Origin: Chitinophagaceae bacterium
Lineage (GTDB): Bacteria > Bacteroidota > Bacteroidia > Chitinophagales > Chitinophagaceae
Reading direction: 5' to 3'
NCBI GenBank assembly: GCA_019638625.1
Contig: JAHBTK010000001.1
Span: 173,434-237,433 of the forward strand
DNA length: 64,000 bases
Below are positions 6,951 through 15,125 of the stretch, piece after piece (the stretch's first letter is position 1; every line of letters begins with the position of its first letter). A model generated the notes under the pieces. That model was not told the origin of the DNA. It was given only the letters and a program-made list of their open reading frames with translations, and made no database searches. The position numbers and the translations under genes are program-made.

Positions 6951-8819
6951 TTAGGCGTTTGCGTAAATGGTATTACATTGGGAATTATCCAGATTGGAGC
7001 CGGTTCTTCCGGGAGCAAACATCAGGTTAGTTTTATCTGCCGGGTTGTCAATTCCCGAATGCTGTCCACTGTTGATTAAAATATGACCTAACTCATGTGC
7101 GAGTGTATCAGGCAATGCATTATTTGGTATTACGCCATGATCAACATACGGGGCCGCTGCACTTGTTGCACAATAAGGAGGAATACTATATCCTAGAGCA
7201 TTAATTCCTGAAAGTGTGTCAACATATAGAAATTTCATTCTGCTGGAAAGACCATATTTTGACTTTGCCTCATCGAAGGATTTTTTTTCCTCAGCAGAAA
7301 CGCTACCACAGTTGCTTGATACCTGAATATCAGTATCTCCTCCCAGCCAGGCGTCAGAATCGGCATTGGGTACTGTTACGTTCTGACCACTTGTAAAGCT
7401 TACATTGCATCCGGCAAAGACAGTGGAGGCAGTTGTTAAATCTGAAGCCGGGTTACGGGTTGATCCTCTCATCTTAACCATATCAACGGTAATGTTCTTA
7501 ACGGCCTTTGGTGCAGGAGGATCTTTAGAGCATCTTTGTAAACTTAACCCTGACCGAAGCTTCGAAATAGATCCCGGAAGATTCTCCCGTGCGCCCGTAC
7601 GATTTCCCCATAGAGCGGTTATTACGCCTGTTGCCGTTTTATCCGCATCCGCTTCCAACTGGTTGTACCTGTCGTCTCCGGTTTCCATTTTATCAACTGA
7701 GTTCTTTGTGCCTTTTTGCTGTATAGTATGCGCCAGTTCGTGGGCAATCAGCGCATCTCCCAAAGGCGTCTCCGGCTGGTATTCTCCGCTTCCGAAAGCG
7801 ATGTGATTACCCACCGTAAAAGCTCTTGCGTTCACCTGGCCGGAAAGCCCGGATGCCGTAGAATCGGTATGCGTTCGTACGTTGGAGAAACTGGTGCCGA
7901 AGGCAGTTTCCATACGGGAGCGTACACCCGGTGAAAGCGGCTGCCCTTCTCCCAACTGTTGTTTTATTGCTTGCGGGTCATCCGCTCTTTTTACACCACC
8001 GTTTTTCGCCTTCGCCTGCACCGGTGCGGGAGACTCTCCCGGAAGGGTGGCGGGTACGCCATCCGGGATACCACTCAATCTACCCGTTCTTGCCCATATT
8101 TCTGCTGCCCGTAGTGCCCTTTGACTGATGATAGTAATGTATGCTTCCGCGGTGGTTGCAGCGGCAACATCCGGTGCATATTTACGGGCTGTTTTTTCAA
8201 TATGCGCCGCATCTTTTTCCTGGTAGAGGTCCAGCCAGTAATTAAGGTAGGGGCATCCGTCTGTTGTTTGCCCTACGGTGGCCAACACGGGCCCGATCGT
8301 ATTGCAGATCGCTGATCTCAGGTTTTGGAGAAATGCCGTTTTCCACATTTGTCCATCCGACAGTTCAGCAACAGAATCGTCCACTATCAGTCCTGCAATT
8401 GTTTGTTGCAGTTCATTGGCTGTTTCACTTTCTTCAGTCTCTGTTAACTCCGTTGTCGGAGACATTTCTTCCGTTTGTTCTGCTGTGCTTTGTTCGGGTA
8501 CAGTTTCTTCTGTTGCGGAAATATCTGCCAAACCATCCCGGGCTTTTGTAGCTTCCGCTGCCGCCTGGCATTTAGGACAGGAACAACCTGCGCCGTCTTT
8601 GGCGCAACACTGTACCTGTTGCCCGGACTGAAGCGCCGGACGTACCGGTATTGTTGTTAAATCGAATCCATTTTCATTTGAGGAAAAAGAAGTACTGGTT
8701 CCTTTCGAAAAAGAACTAGAACGAGAAAGTGATGATTGACTTCCGGATTTCAGCAAAGCCTCATCTGTATTCGTTTGCTGCAACTTTGCATTAGATGTAA
8801 ATGTTCTAATCCTATCCAA
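6951..8819 (-). CDS. eCIS effector 2: DUF4157 core with metzincin-like C-terminal tail
   Basis: 622 residues. The head (1-66) is rich in Ser, Thr and Gln (SSLSRSSSFSKGTSTSF). The core (68-430) is close to identical with effectors 1 and 3: Cys cluster at 71-84, acidic linker, helical region, DUF4157 with HELAH at 360-364, and the QRC junction at 428-430. The tail (431-622) has HELGH at 575-579, a third possible ligand His587 and a Met-turn-like TNLMFAP with Met600. It looks distantly related to the tail of effector 1 but has four Cys of its own. The only start available after the upstream stop is TTG at 8817-8819. The gene begins 50 nt after effector 3 ends. Export by the particle is inferred from context. 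Confidence 0.85.
   Translation of the reverse strand: MDRIRTFTSNAKLQQTNTDEALLKSGSQSSLSRSSSFSKGTSTSFSSNENGFDLTTIPVRPALQSGQQVQCCAKDGAGCSCPKCQAAAEATKARDGLADISATEETVPEQSTAEQTEEMSPTTELTETEESETANELQQTIAGLIVDDSVAELSDGQMWKTAFLQNLRSAICNTIGPVLATVGQTTDGCPYLNYWLDLYQEKDAAHIEKTARKYAPDVAAATTAEAYITIISQRALRAAEIWARTGRLSGIPDGVPATLPGESPAPVQAKAKNGGVKRADDPQAIKQQLGEGQPLSPGVRSRMETAFGTSFSNVRTHTDSTASGLSGQVNARAFTVGNHIAFGSGEYQPETPLGDALIAHELAHTIQQKGTKNSVDKMETGDDRYNQLEADADKTATGVITALWGNRTGARENLPGSISKLRSGLSLQRCSKDPPAPKAVKNITVDMVKMRGSTRNPASDLTTASTVFAGCNVSFTSGQNVTVPNADSDAWLGGDTDIQVSSNCGSVSAEEKKSFDEAKSKYGLSSRMKFLYVDTLSGINALGYSIPPYCATSAAAPYVDHGVIPNNALPDTLAHELGHILINSGQHSGIDNPADKTNLMFAPGRTGSNLDNSQCNTIYANA
7530..8618 (-). repeat. 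Effector core repeat, copy 2
   Basis: This stretch encodes residues 68-430 of effector 2. Similarity to copies 1 and 3 begins just before QVQCCAKDG and ends at LQRC. Low divergence among the three copies suggests recent duplication or continuing gene conversion. Confidence 0.85.
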
Positions 8820-8869
8820 CTTTGCTGCATTATTTGCTTGAAGAAATTGAAGTTTCTATCTCTACAAAG

Positions 8870-10699
8870 TTATGTTACAGCTCTCTTTTCGACGGTAACC
8901 TTTGTAACATCACGACCATTGTATGTGTCTTTTTTAAAGGTTCGGGTAATCTCGAATCTGCCCAGTGCTCTGTTGTCGCAACGGTACGATTGATTGCACG
9001 CAACCACGCACTCATCAATTCCATTGGGGGTTTGACCACTATCATGCAGCCTGCTTCTGTTCCAACGCGAAGTGTGAAAATCATAGAACCGGTTTCTTAA
9101 AGCTGGTAGTGTTCCTAATACCGTAGAATACGTTCCCTGATTGATTGGGAAAGGTCTATCTGTTGGGGTGCACATATTTGTCCATACATCCGGGCAGGTA
9201 CTGCTTTTCAGGCTTACATCTTCAAAAACCTGTGCATTACTCCAATCCACATTATCAGGAAGCAGGCGCATAACCGAGACAATTCCGTATGCGGTATTGT
9301 ATCCACGAGCCAGACCACCGGGTGTCATATCCATGATACTTTCCAACTCCACGCTTGTCGGACAGGTGTCTGGAGTGTTGGCGGGTGTTGGAGTCCGATT
9401 TACAGAACTTTGTGATGCTCCGCATCGCTGTAATTTCAAACCTGATCTTAAAAGTGGAATAGATTGTTGCTTTATGCCGTTCAACCCATTTTCTTTGTTT
9501 CCCCATAACGCCCCTACTATCCCAACAGCGACTCTATCCGCGTCCCTTTCCAATGCATCATATCCTACAGCTCCTGTTTCCATTTTATCAACCGAATCTT
9601 CTACACCTTTTTGTTGTATGGTATGCGCCAGTTCATGTGCGATCAAGGCATCACCTAACAGCGTTTCCGGCTGGTATTCTCTGCTTCCGAAAGCGATATG
9701 ATTGCCCACCGTAAAAGCCCTTGCATTCACCTGGCTGGAAAGCCCCGATGCGGTAGAATCGGTATGTGTTCGTACGTTGGAGAAGCTTGTTCCAAAAGCA
9801 GCCTCCATACGGGAACGTACACCCGGTGAAAGCGGTTGCCCTTCTCCCAACTGCTGGCTGATCACCTGCGGATCATCCGCTCTTTTTACACCACCGTTTT
9901 TCGCCTTCGCCTGCACCGGTGCCGGAGACTCTCCCGGAAGGGTGGTCGGTACGCCATCCGGAATGCCGCTCAGCCTGCCTGTTCTTACCCATATTTCTGC
10001 TGCCCGCAACGCTCTTTGACTGATGATGGTAATGTATGCTTCCGCGGTGGCTGCGCCGGCAACATCCGGTGCATATTTACAGGCTGTTCTTTCAATATGC
10101 TCCGCGTCTTTATCCTGGTAGAGGTCCAGCCAGTAGTTCAGGTAGGGACATCCGTCAGTTGTTTGTCCTACGGTGGCCAATACCGGTCCGATTGTATTAC
10201 AGATCGCCGATCGTAAATTTTGAAGAAAGGCTGTTTTCCGCATTTGTCCATCCGACAGTTCAGTAGCGGAATCATCCACTATCATCCCCGCGATCGTTTG
10301 TTGCGGTTCATTTTCTATCTCACTTTGTTCAGGTTCTGTTAATCCGGTTGCCGGAGAAATTTCTTCCGTTTGTTCTGTTGTGCTTTGTTCAGGTGCAGCT
10401 TGTTCCGTTGCTGAGATATCTGCCAAACCATCCCGGTCTTTTGTAGCTTCCGCTGTTGCCTGGCATTTGGGACAGGAACAGCCTGCACCGTCTTTGGCGC
10501 AACATTGTACCTGCGGGGTTGTGCGGAGGGCGGGATGGACCGGTATATTTACCAGGCTGACTCCTGCTTTTGTTTCTATGCCGGTAAAGCCCTGGTTGTA
10601 AGTATTCGCAAAAGCATTTTCATTTTTTTCCTGCCGGGTTCTTTTTAGAATACTATGGCTCAGGTGCGACGATTGTTTATTTGCAACTATCTTCTCCAA
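8870..10699 (-). CDS. eCIS effector 3: DUF4157 core with unrecognised Cys-rich tail
   Basis: 609 residues. Head 1-62; core 63-426 with the same Cys cluster (66-79), acidic linker, DUF4157 domain with HELAH at 355-359, and the QRC junction at 424-426. The tail (427-609) has no HExxH motif. It contains about seven Cys, the segment RNRFYDFHTSRWNRSRLHD and then GIDECVVACNQSYRC, and ends in beta-strand-like sequence. I do not recognise it; it may be another enzyme or a binding domain. Translation must start at TTG (10697-10699), preceded by AAAGG at 8 nt spacing. The frame is the same as that of the upstream small gene, separated from it by one TAA and five codons. Confidence 0.82.
   Translation of the reverse strand: MEKIVANKQSSHLSHSILKRTRQEKNENAFANTYNQGFTGIETKAGVSLVNIPVHPALRTTPQVQCCAKDGAGCSCPKCQATAEATKDRDGLADISATEQAAPEQSTTEQTEEISPATGLTEPEQSEIENEPQQTIAGMIVDDSATELSDGQMRKTAFLQNLRSAICNTIGPVLATVGQTTDGCPYLNYWLDLYQDKDAEHIERTACKYAPDVAGAATAEAYITIISQRALRAAEIWVRTGRLSGIPDGVPTTLPGESPAPVQAKAKNGGVKRADDPQVISQQLGEGQPLSPGVRSRMEAAFGTSFSNVRTHTDSTASGLSSQVNARAFTVGNHIAFGSREYQPETLLGDALIAHELAHTIQQKGVEDSVDKMETGAVGYDALERDADRVAVGIVGALWGNKENGLNGIKQQSIPLLRSGLKLQRCGASQSSVNRTPTPANTPDTCPTSVELESIMDMTPGGLARGYNTAYGIVSVMRLLPDNVDWSNAQVFEDVSLKSSTCPDVWTNMCTPTDRPFPINQGTYSTVLGTLPALRNRFYDFHTSRWNRSRLHDSGQTPNGIDECVVACNQSYRCDNRALGRFEITRTFKKDTYNGRDVTKVTVEKRAVT
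9422..10513 (-). repeat. Effector core repeat, copy 3
   Basis: This stretch encodes residues 63-426 of effector 3. It differs from the other copies mainly after HELAH, where residues 366-420 (GVEDSV, AVGYDALERDADRVAV) diverge before the LRSGLKLQRC junction. This suggests that recombination in this copy ended near the DUF4157 domain. Confidence 0.8.
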
Positions 10700-10714
10700 A
10701 AAACTTACCTTTTT

Positions 10715-11026
10715 TTAAAAACCTTTATTTGAGAGGCTGTTATTGCCCGTCCCGATATTATCCGAAAGCCCGTTATACACAGATAAAGCAATTTGTTCTC
10801 CCAGTTGTATGGGTGAAGGGCTCCGGGTTGCCTGGATAACAGGGCTTTTTATATTGACCGCAGGGGTGTTTTCTCTTGGTATTCCATGGGTGGTGAACAA
10901 TCGCGTCAAATGCATTTCTATAGTCTCTTTCAACTGCTGTTGCTGGTAACGCGTTAAAGAAAAACCTTCCAGTACCAGGCGGCCGATTTGGAGGTTCAGC
11001 TCAATATGTTCTGTATTGTTATCCAT
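10715..11026 (-). CDS. Small eCIS-associated protein, function unknown
   Basis: 103 residues from ATG 11024-11026 (MDNNTEHIEL). This start overlaps the end of the AAA+ ATPase gene by 8 nt. The N-terminal half, with IGRLVLEGFSLTRYQQQQLKE, predicts a short strand and a helix. The C-terminal half is disordered, then ends with LGEQIALSVYNGL. From general knowledge of eCIS loci, small proteins with this layout often follow the ATPase gene, but I cannot name a family. A role as an adaptor or assembly factor is a guess. It is in the same reading frame as effector 3 downstream. Confidence 0.65.
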   Translation of the reverse strand: MDNNTEHIELNLQIGRLVLEGFSLTRYQQQQLKETIEMHLTRLFTTHGIPRENTPAVNIKSPVIQATRSPSPIQLGEQIALSVYNGLSDNIGTGNNSLSNKGF

Positions 11027-13037
11027 TCCAGACAAAATCAGCTTCTTTCACGGGCCGCTCCATTTTTTGAAATTCAGCCCTGGCGGCCGATAGTATCAGG
11101 GGCATGGTTACTTCTCCACCGTCTTCTGCCGCCATAAATGCCGCGTTGATCGCGATATTGTAAAAGTTTCCGCCTGTAAGATTAAGCGCTGCCAGCCGGT
11201 CGTAATCTATTTTGCTTTTGGGTACCGAAGCGGGAAACATTTTTTCGGCTATCATTTTCCGCTCTTTTGTCCCGGGAAAGGGAAAATGAACAATGAACCG
11301 CAGCCTCCGGATAAAAGCGTCATCCAACGCGCTCTTTTTATTGGTAGCCAGGATGGCTAACCCGTTATAGGACTCCATCCGCTGGAGCAGGTAATTGATC
11401 TCTATATTGGCATACCGGTCATGACTGTCCTTTACCTCGCTCCTTTTTCCAAACAATGCGTCCGCCTCGTCGAAGAATAAAATCGCGCCCCCATCTTCTG
11501 CGGCGTCAAAGAGACGCCGGAGGTTTTTTTCGGTTTCACCAATGTATTTGCTTACCACGCCCGAAAGATCGATGCGGTACAGGTGAAGTCCAAGATCGTT
11601 TGCCAGCACTTCCGCTGCCATGGTTTTTCCCGTACCGCTTTCACCTACAAAAAGGGCATTGATGCCAAGCCCCCTGTTCATTTTATCCCGGTAGCCCCAG
11701 TTGTCATATACCAGGCTCCGGTATCTTACCTGGCTGGCGATTTGCCTGAGTTGTTTTTCTGACGCTTCAGGTAAAACGATATCCTCCCAGGTAGCTTTCA
11801 GTTCAAGCTTTTGAACAAGGGTGTCCAGCTCGGGGCTGGTGGTGGCCAGGCATTTACTCCATAGTTTTTGGTGAAGATCTTCTTCCCTGTTGCTGTCCTC
11901 ACCTATTGCGCCCCGGACGATTTGCCTGATGGTGACCGTATTCAGACTGAACTGTCCCGCCAGTAGCGCTGCTGTTCCGTTGACATTTTCTCCCAGCATT
12001 TGTTTCCATTCAGCCTGCTGTTCCGCAGGACTTGGTTTTTTTATTTCAACACCGGTAGAAAAGGTTGCCAGCCCGGGAACATATTCCCTAACCCCGATCA
12101 AAAAAATACCCTGACTGACTGAAAAAAAGCGATGTAACTGGAAGCTCCCGTTTTGAGTACCTGGTTTAAGAATGTCAGATTTTTGAGCATCTATAAAGCC
12201 CATTACCCTGAGAAGCAGGCTTTCCCGTTGCCAGAGCCGTGCCAGTTCTTCCAGTTCCGTTGTTTGTTGCGGAAGGAGGTCCGGCATAAGAGATACCAGG
12301 TAGAAGTTGGCTGTTTCGGCTGCTTTTTGTGCGATCAGTTGTTTACTGAGTGTGTCCTGACCCGTTAGCTGCACAATAAAGGGGAACTGGTCCCTGTCGA
12401 TTGTTGTAATGCTATTTGTAACGATATCTGCTGCTTTTTGCTGTGAGGGCGGGAGAACAGTGTCGCTGCCGATGCTGATATCAAAAGGGGTGGACAGTCT
12501 TACAATTCTTTCATCAAGATAGTTAAGGCCTTTTATAAAATTGACCATCCGTTCGTCAGCCTTCAATGCAGCGCTGACCAGTGGCTGGTTCATCAGCCGG
12601 GTTATTTCAATAAGCCGCCAGTAGCGTAGTGGTCGCTGGGGCGAAAGAACATCCCATGCCGGTGCGTCAAAAAGGATCATGGCGAGCGCAAAAGTGGGGT
12701 AAGGCTTACCCGGATCGTTTTGCGCTCTGGCGAAGAGTGCGGGGATGCGGGTGTCCAATTCCATAGCGACACATAATAATAACAGTTGCTGCTCAAAAGC
12801 GGAAAGCCCGAAGCGTTTTTTTACAAATGCAAGCAATGGCAGTGGCTCTCCAGACTCCAGGTCCTTTATCTGCAGGGCAGCCGACCTGATGGCAAAGTCC
12901 CTGTTGGATATTTCCTTTGAGGAGGGCTTTTCTTCTGAATGTTCCCATTCAGCCTTCATCAGTTTCAGCCGTAGCCACTCTATGGATACCGCAAGGTATT
13001 GATCATTCTTTTCCTGCCAGTTGTCTGCTACATTCAT
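11019..13037 (-). CDS. eCIS AAA+ ATPase (Afp15-like)
   Basis: 672 residues. The N-terminal 400 residues are a divergent, partly helical region with a degenerate first ATPase-like fold (QLTGQDTLSKQL near 224). The AAA+ module is at about 415-640, with Walker A GESGTGKT (465-472), Walker B AILFFDEADALFG (518-530), sensor 1 at ATNKKS (564-569) and the arginine finger region FIRRLR (575-580). Every eCIS encodes one such ATPase. In Afp/PVC it is needed for complete particles and is thought to remodel or load components. It starts 4 nt inside the end of the DUF4255 gene. Confidence 0.92.
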   Translation of the reverse strand: MNVADNWQEKNDQYLAVSIEWLRLKLMKAEWEHSEEKPSSKEISNRDFAIRSAALQIKDLESGEPLPLLAFVKKRFGLSAFEQQLLLLCVAMELDTRIPALFARAQNDPGKPYPTFALAMILFDAPAWDVLSPQRPLRYWRLIEITRLMNQPLVSAALKADERMVNFIKGLNYLDERIVRLSTPFDISIGSDTVLPPSQQKAADIVTNSITTIDRDQFPFIVQLTGQDTLSKQLIAQKAAETANFYLVSLMPDLLPQQTTELEELARLWQRESLLLRVMGFIDAQKSDILKPGTQNGSFQLHRFFSVSQGIFLIGVREYVPGLATFSTGVEIKKPSPAEQQAEWKQMLGENVNGTAALLAGQFSLNTVTIRQIVRGAIGEDSNREEDLHQKLWSKCLATTSPELDTLVQKLELKATWEDIVLPEASEKQLRQIASQVRYRSLVYDNWGYRDKMNRGLGINALFVGESGTGKTMAAEVLANDLGLHLYRIDLSGVVSKYIGETEKNLRRLFDAAEDGGAILFFDEADALFGKRSEVKDSHDRYANIEINYLLQRMESYNGLAILATNKKSALDDAFIRRLRFIVHFPFPGTKERKMIAEKMFPASVPKSKIDYDRLAALNLTGGNFYNIAINAAFMAAEDGGEVTMPLILSAARAEFQKMERPVKEADFVWNG

Positions 13038-14299
13038 GGTAAGGTCACTTTATTACTTGCTTTAAATACCGGGGGCGTAACGGATGCATCAATCAGCAGG
13101 CTGTCTGCACCGTCAATACGCAACCGGACAAAATAATCGCCACTGTCAATTTCTTTCAGTTGGAAGTTAAGAGAATTGGCGGAGACCGGGTGTGCTTCCG
13201 CTTTAAATTCCCTGCTGCCCAGCAACAGAAATGCTTCCTGCTCCGGACGGATGACCGGGCTGAAGCTGACAGTAGCCAGGTGATTGCCCGGAGAGGGTGG
13301 CGAACCGGGAACAATCGTCAGTGGAAAATTGATCATGGGTCCTAACATAAAAGGCAGATCATTAGATGTTTTTTCATCACTGCCTGTGTTTCGTACTACC
13401 ACCATCATTGTATATACGCCGGCTACCCACTGGTTGGGATTGTTTGGCAGGATCACTTTTACTTCCTCGTTGCTGGCGCCAGGTTCAACAGCCAGTTCTA
13501 TATCCGTTTCTAAACGATGGTTTTTGAACCGCACCGTTACGTTATCTCCCATCAGCAGGCTTCCTTTGATTGTGAGCGTGTCTCCCTGCTGCGCGGCATT
13601 TTGTTTGTTGGGGAACACAATCGCGTCTATCACCGGGAAAGGAGGGGTGACATAAGGCTGAACAAAGACTCCCCGGTCGCCGACGCCACGCATCAGCACC
13701 GGTAATGGTACTGTAGAAGGACGTTTGCTTTCGATGAGTACCACCGACACCTGGTAGGCCACCGACAGTTTATACTGACTTTGGAAACCTGTCCACAACT
13801 TTGATACTTCATCAATTGAAATAGGTTGGGGGCTGATCCTTACTCTCTCAATTTGTTCATGTAAGCGGCTTGCGCTAAATGCCGCTCTGATCTCTTCCCT
13901 GCTTAGTACCGGATGGTCGTGTAGTATGCTCATGGCTTTTCCCAAAAGCAAATGACCAATGATCTCGTTTTTATCCTGTCCGTAAGCTGTGATCAGGTAG
14001 TACAGGTTTAATCCTAAAGGAGGGGTGGCTGTTTCGCCGTTTTTAACTCTTCCGGGTATCTCCATGTTTCGCCAGGCTGCGCTGTGTTCCACATGGTAAA
14101 GAAAAAGATTCACCTGGTTCTTTGCCTGGTCGAATTCGTAGGCTTCATCCAGCGGAAGGTTGGTGATAAGAATTTCTGCCGTAGGTTGAACGTCCGATGG
14201 CAGGTCACTGATAACATCACTATCTTTCAGGTCCTTTACCGAGTCAAGCAAGTTCCGCAGGGTTAATGTAACGGCTCCTATGGCCAGTTCATTGCTCAT
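13034..14299 (-). CDS. DUF4255 (Pvc16 N-terminal) tail terminator/cap protein
   Basis: 421 residues. Residues 5-190 match the DUF4255/Pvc16 N-terminal family: ELAIGAVTLTLRNLLDS, VNLFLYHVEHSAAWRN and GLNLYYLITAYGQD. These proteins cap the distal end of the tube and sheath and stop polymerisation, as Afp16 does. Residues 235-420 form an added region of immunoglobulin-like beta-sandwich repeats (GDTLTIKGSLLMGDNVTV and a second copy), a common extension in Bacteroidota members. Its stop overlaps the start of the ATPase gene by 4 nt, and it begins 1 nt after the disordered protein gene ends. Confidence 0.88.
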   Translation of the reverse strand: MSNELAIGAVTLTLRNLLDSVKDLKDSDVISDLPSDVQPTAEILITNLPLDEAYEFDQAKNQVNLFLYHVEHSAAWRNMEIPGRVKNGETATPPLGLNLYYLITAYGQDKNEIIGHLLLGKAMSILHDHPVLSREEIRAAFSASRLHEQIERVRISPQPISIDEVSKLWTGFQSQYKLSVAYQVSVVLIESKRPSTVPLPVLMRGVGDRGVFVQPYVTPPFPVIDAIVFPNKQNAAQQGDTLTIKGSLLMGDNVTVRFKNHRLETDIELAVEPGASNEEVKVILPNNPNQWVAGVYTMMVVVRNTGSDEKTSNDLPFMLGPMINFPLTIVPGSPPSPGNHLATVSFSPVIRPEQEAFLLLGSREFKAEAHPVSANSLNFQLKEIDSGDYFVRLRIDGADSLLIDASVTPPVFKASNKVTLP

Positions 14300-14300
14300 C

Positions 14301-15125
14301 TTATTGTGATTTACGCAGCCCGAGATACTGTTCCAGGCTAAGAATGCCTTTCTCTTCTTTTTTTACAACGGGCTTTGTTTCTGTTTTTGGAACCTGCGCC
14401 CGTATTTCTATACGGTCTATTGAAATATTTACAATACGGGAAATTGTCTTTCCCGGTAATGTTGGGGTCAGGCGGTTTCCAGATTCGCTGCCTGTTTTCG
14501 GCCTGAGAGTATCATTAAAATATAAGTTGCCTTTCTTATCACCCGGTTTTATTGTTGGTTCAATCTTATTGACAGGGTCGACCTCCTTCTTCTTTGGAGA
14601 AAGATACTGTATGCCGGCATCAGGTGCAATTATATCCTCTCCGGGTTTCTCCCGCTGTTTTTTATGTTCCTGAGCCTTTTCAGGTACTATCAGCGGTTGG
14701 GTTTCTCTGGTGGTTGTCTTTGTTGCTGAATCCTGCGCTGTGATCTTTTTATCCCGTGTTGATGAGGGAATGTTTTTTGGTAACAAACTCCCGTCGGGAA
14801 TCCTGTTTATTTCAGGAACCGGTTTACTATTATCAGTATCAGGAGCAGCCGGGGACGGGTTCGTGGAAAGAAACGGTATGTTTTTATGTAAGCTGTCAGC
14901 CTGTCCAGGTTCTTTTATATCAAAACCAGGATCGTTGAGTGGTTGTTTATTGTTTGTTGTCGTATCTGATTCCTGCTGCATATCAGGGTAACGACTCTCT
15001 TCCGGGTTGCTGTCAAAGGTTTCCGGAAAATGACCGGCATCATCAAACCGGCTCTGCATCCGGGGTTTGATGCCGGCATCAGGCAATATATGGCGATTGA
15101 TCAAATTGTTGATAAACCTGGTCAT
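14301..15125 (-). CDS. Disordered eCIS-associated protein with conserved-looking C-terminal tail
   Basis: 274 residues with no globular domain over the first 225; that part is rich in Pro, Asp, Lys, Thr and Asn. The last 47 residues are different: VNISIDRIEIRAQV forms a beta-strand-like unit, and the chain ends in LSLEQYLGLRKSQ. I know of similar ends, a strand followed by LSL-x-x-YL, in unnamed proteins of other eCIS loci, so the tail may be a docking motif; this cannot be verified here. The gene overlaps the end of the baseplate gene by 4 nt (ATGA type) and is certainly co-transcribed. Confidence 0.7.
   Translation of the reverse strand: MTRFINNLINRHILPDAGIKPRMQSRFDDAGHFPETFDSNPEESRYPDMQQESDTTTNNKQPLNDPGFDIKEPGQADSLHKNIPFLSTNPSPAAPDTDNSKPVPEINRIPDGSLLPKNIPSSTRDKKITAQDSATKTTTRETQPLIVPEKAQEHKKQREKPGEDIIAPDAGIQYLSPKKKEVDPVNKIEPTIKPGDKKGNLYFNDTLRPKTGSESGNRLTPTLPGKTISRIVNISIDRIEIRAQVPKTETKPVVKKEEKGILSLEQYLGLRKSQ

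Noticed and set aside
8820..8869. A second CIS tube fossil between effectors 3 and 2
   Set aside because: The 50-nt gap shows no match to the tube gene start in any frame.
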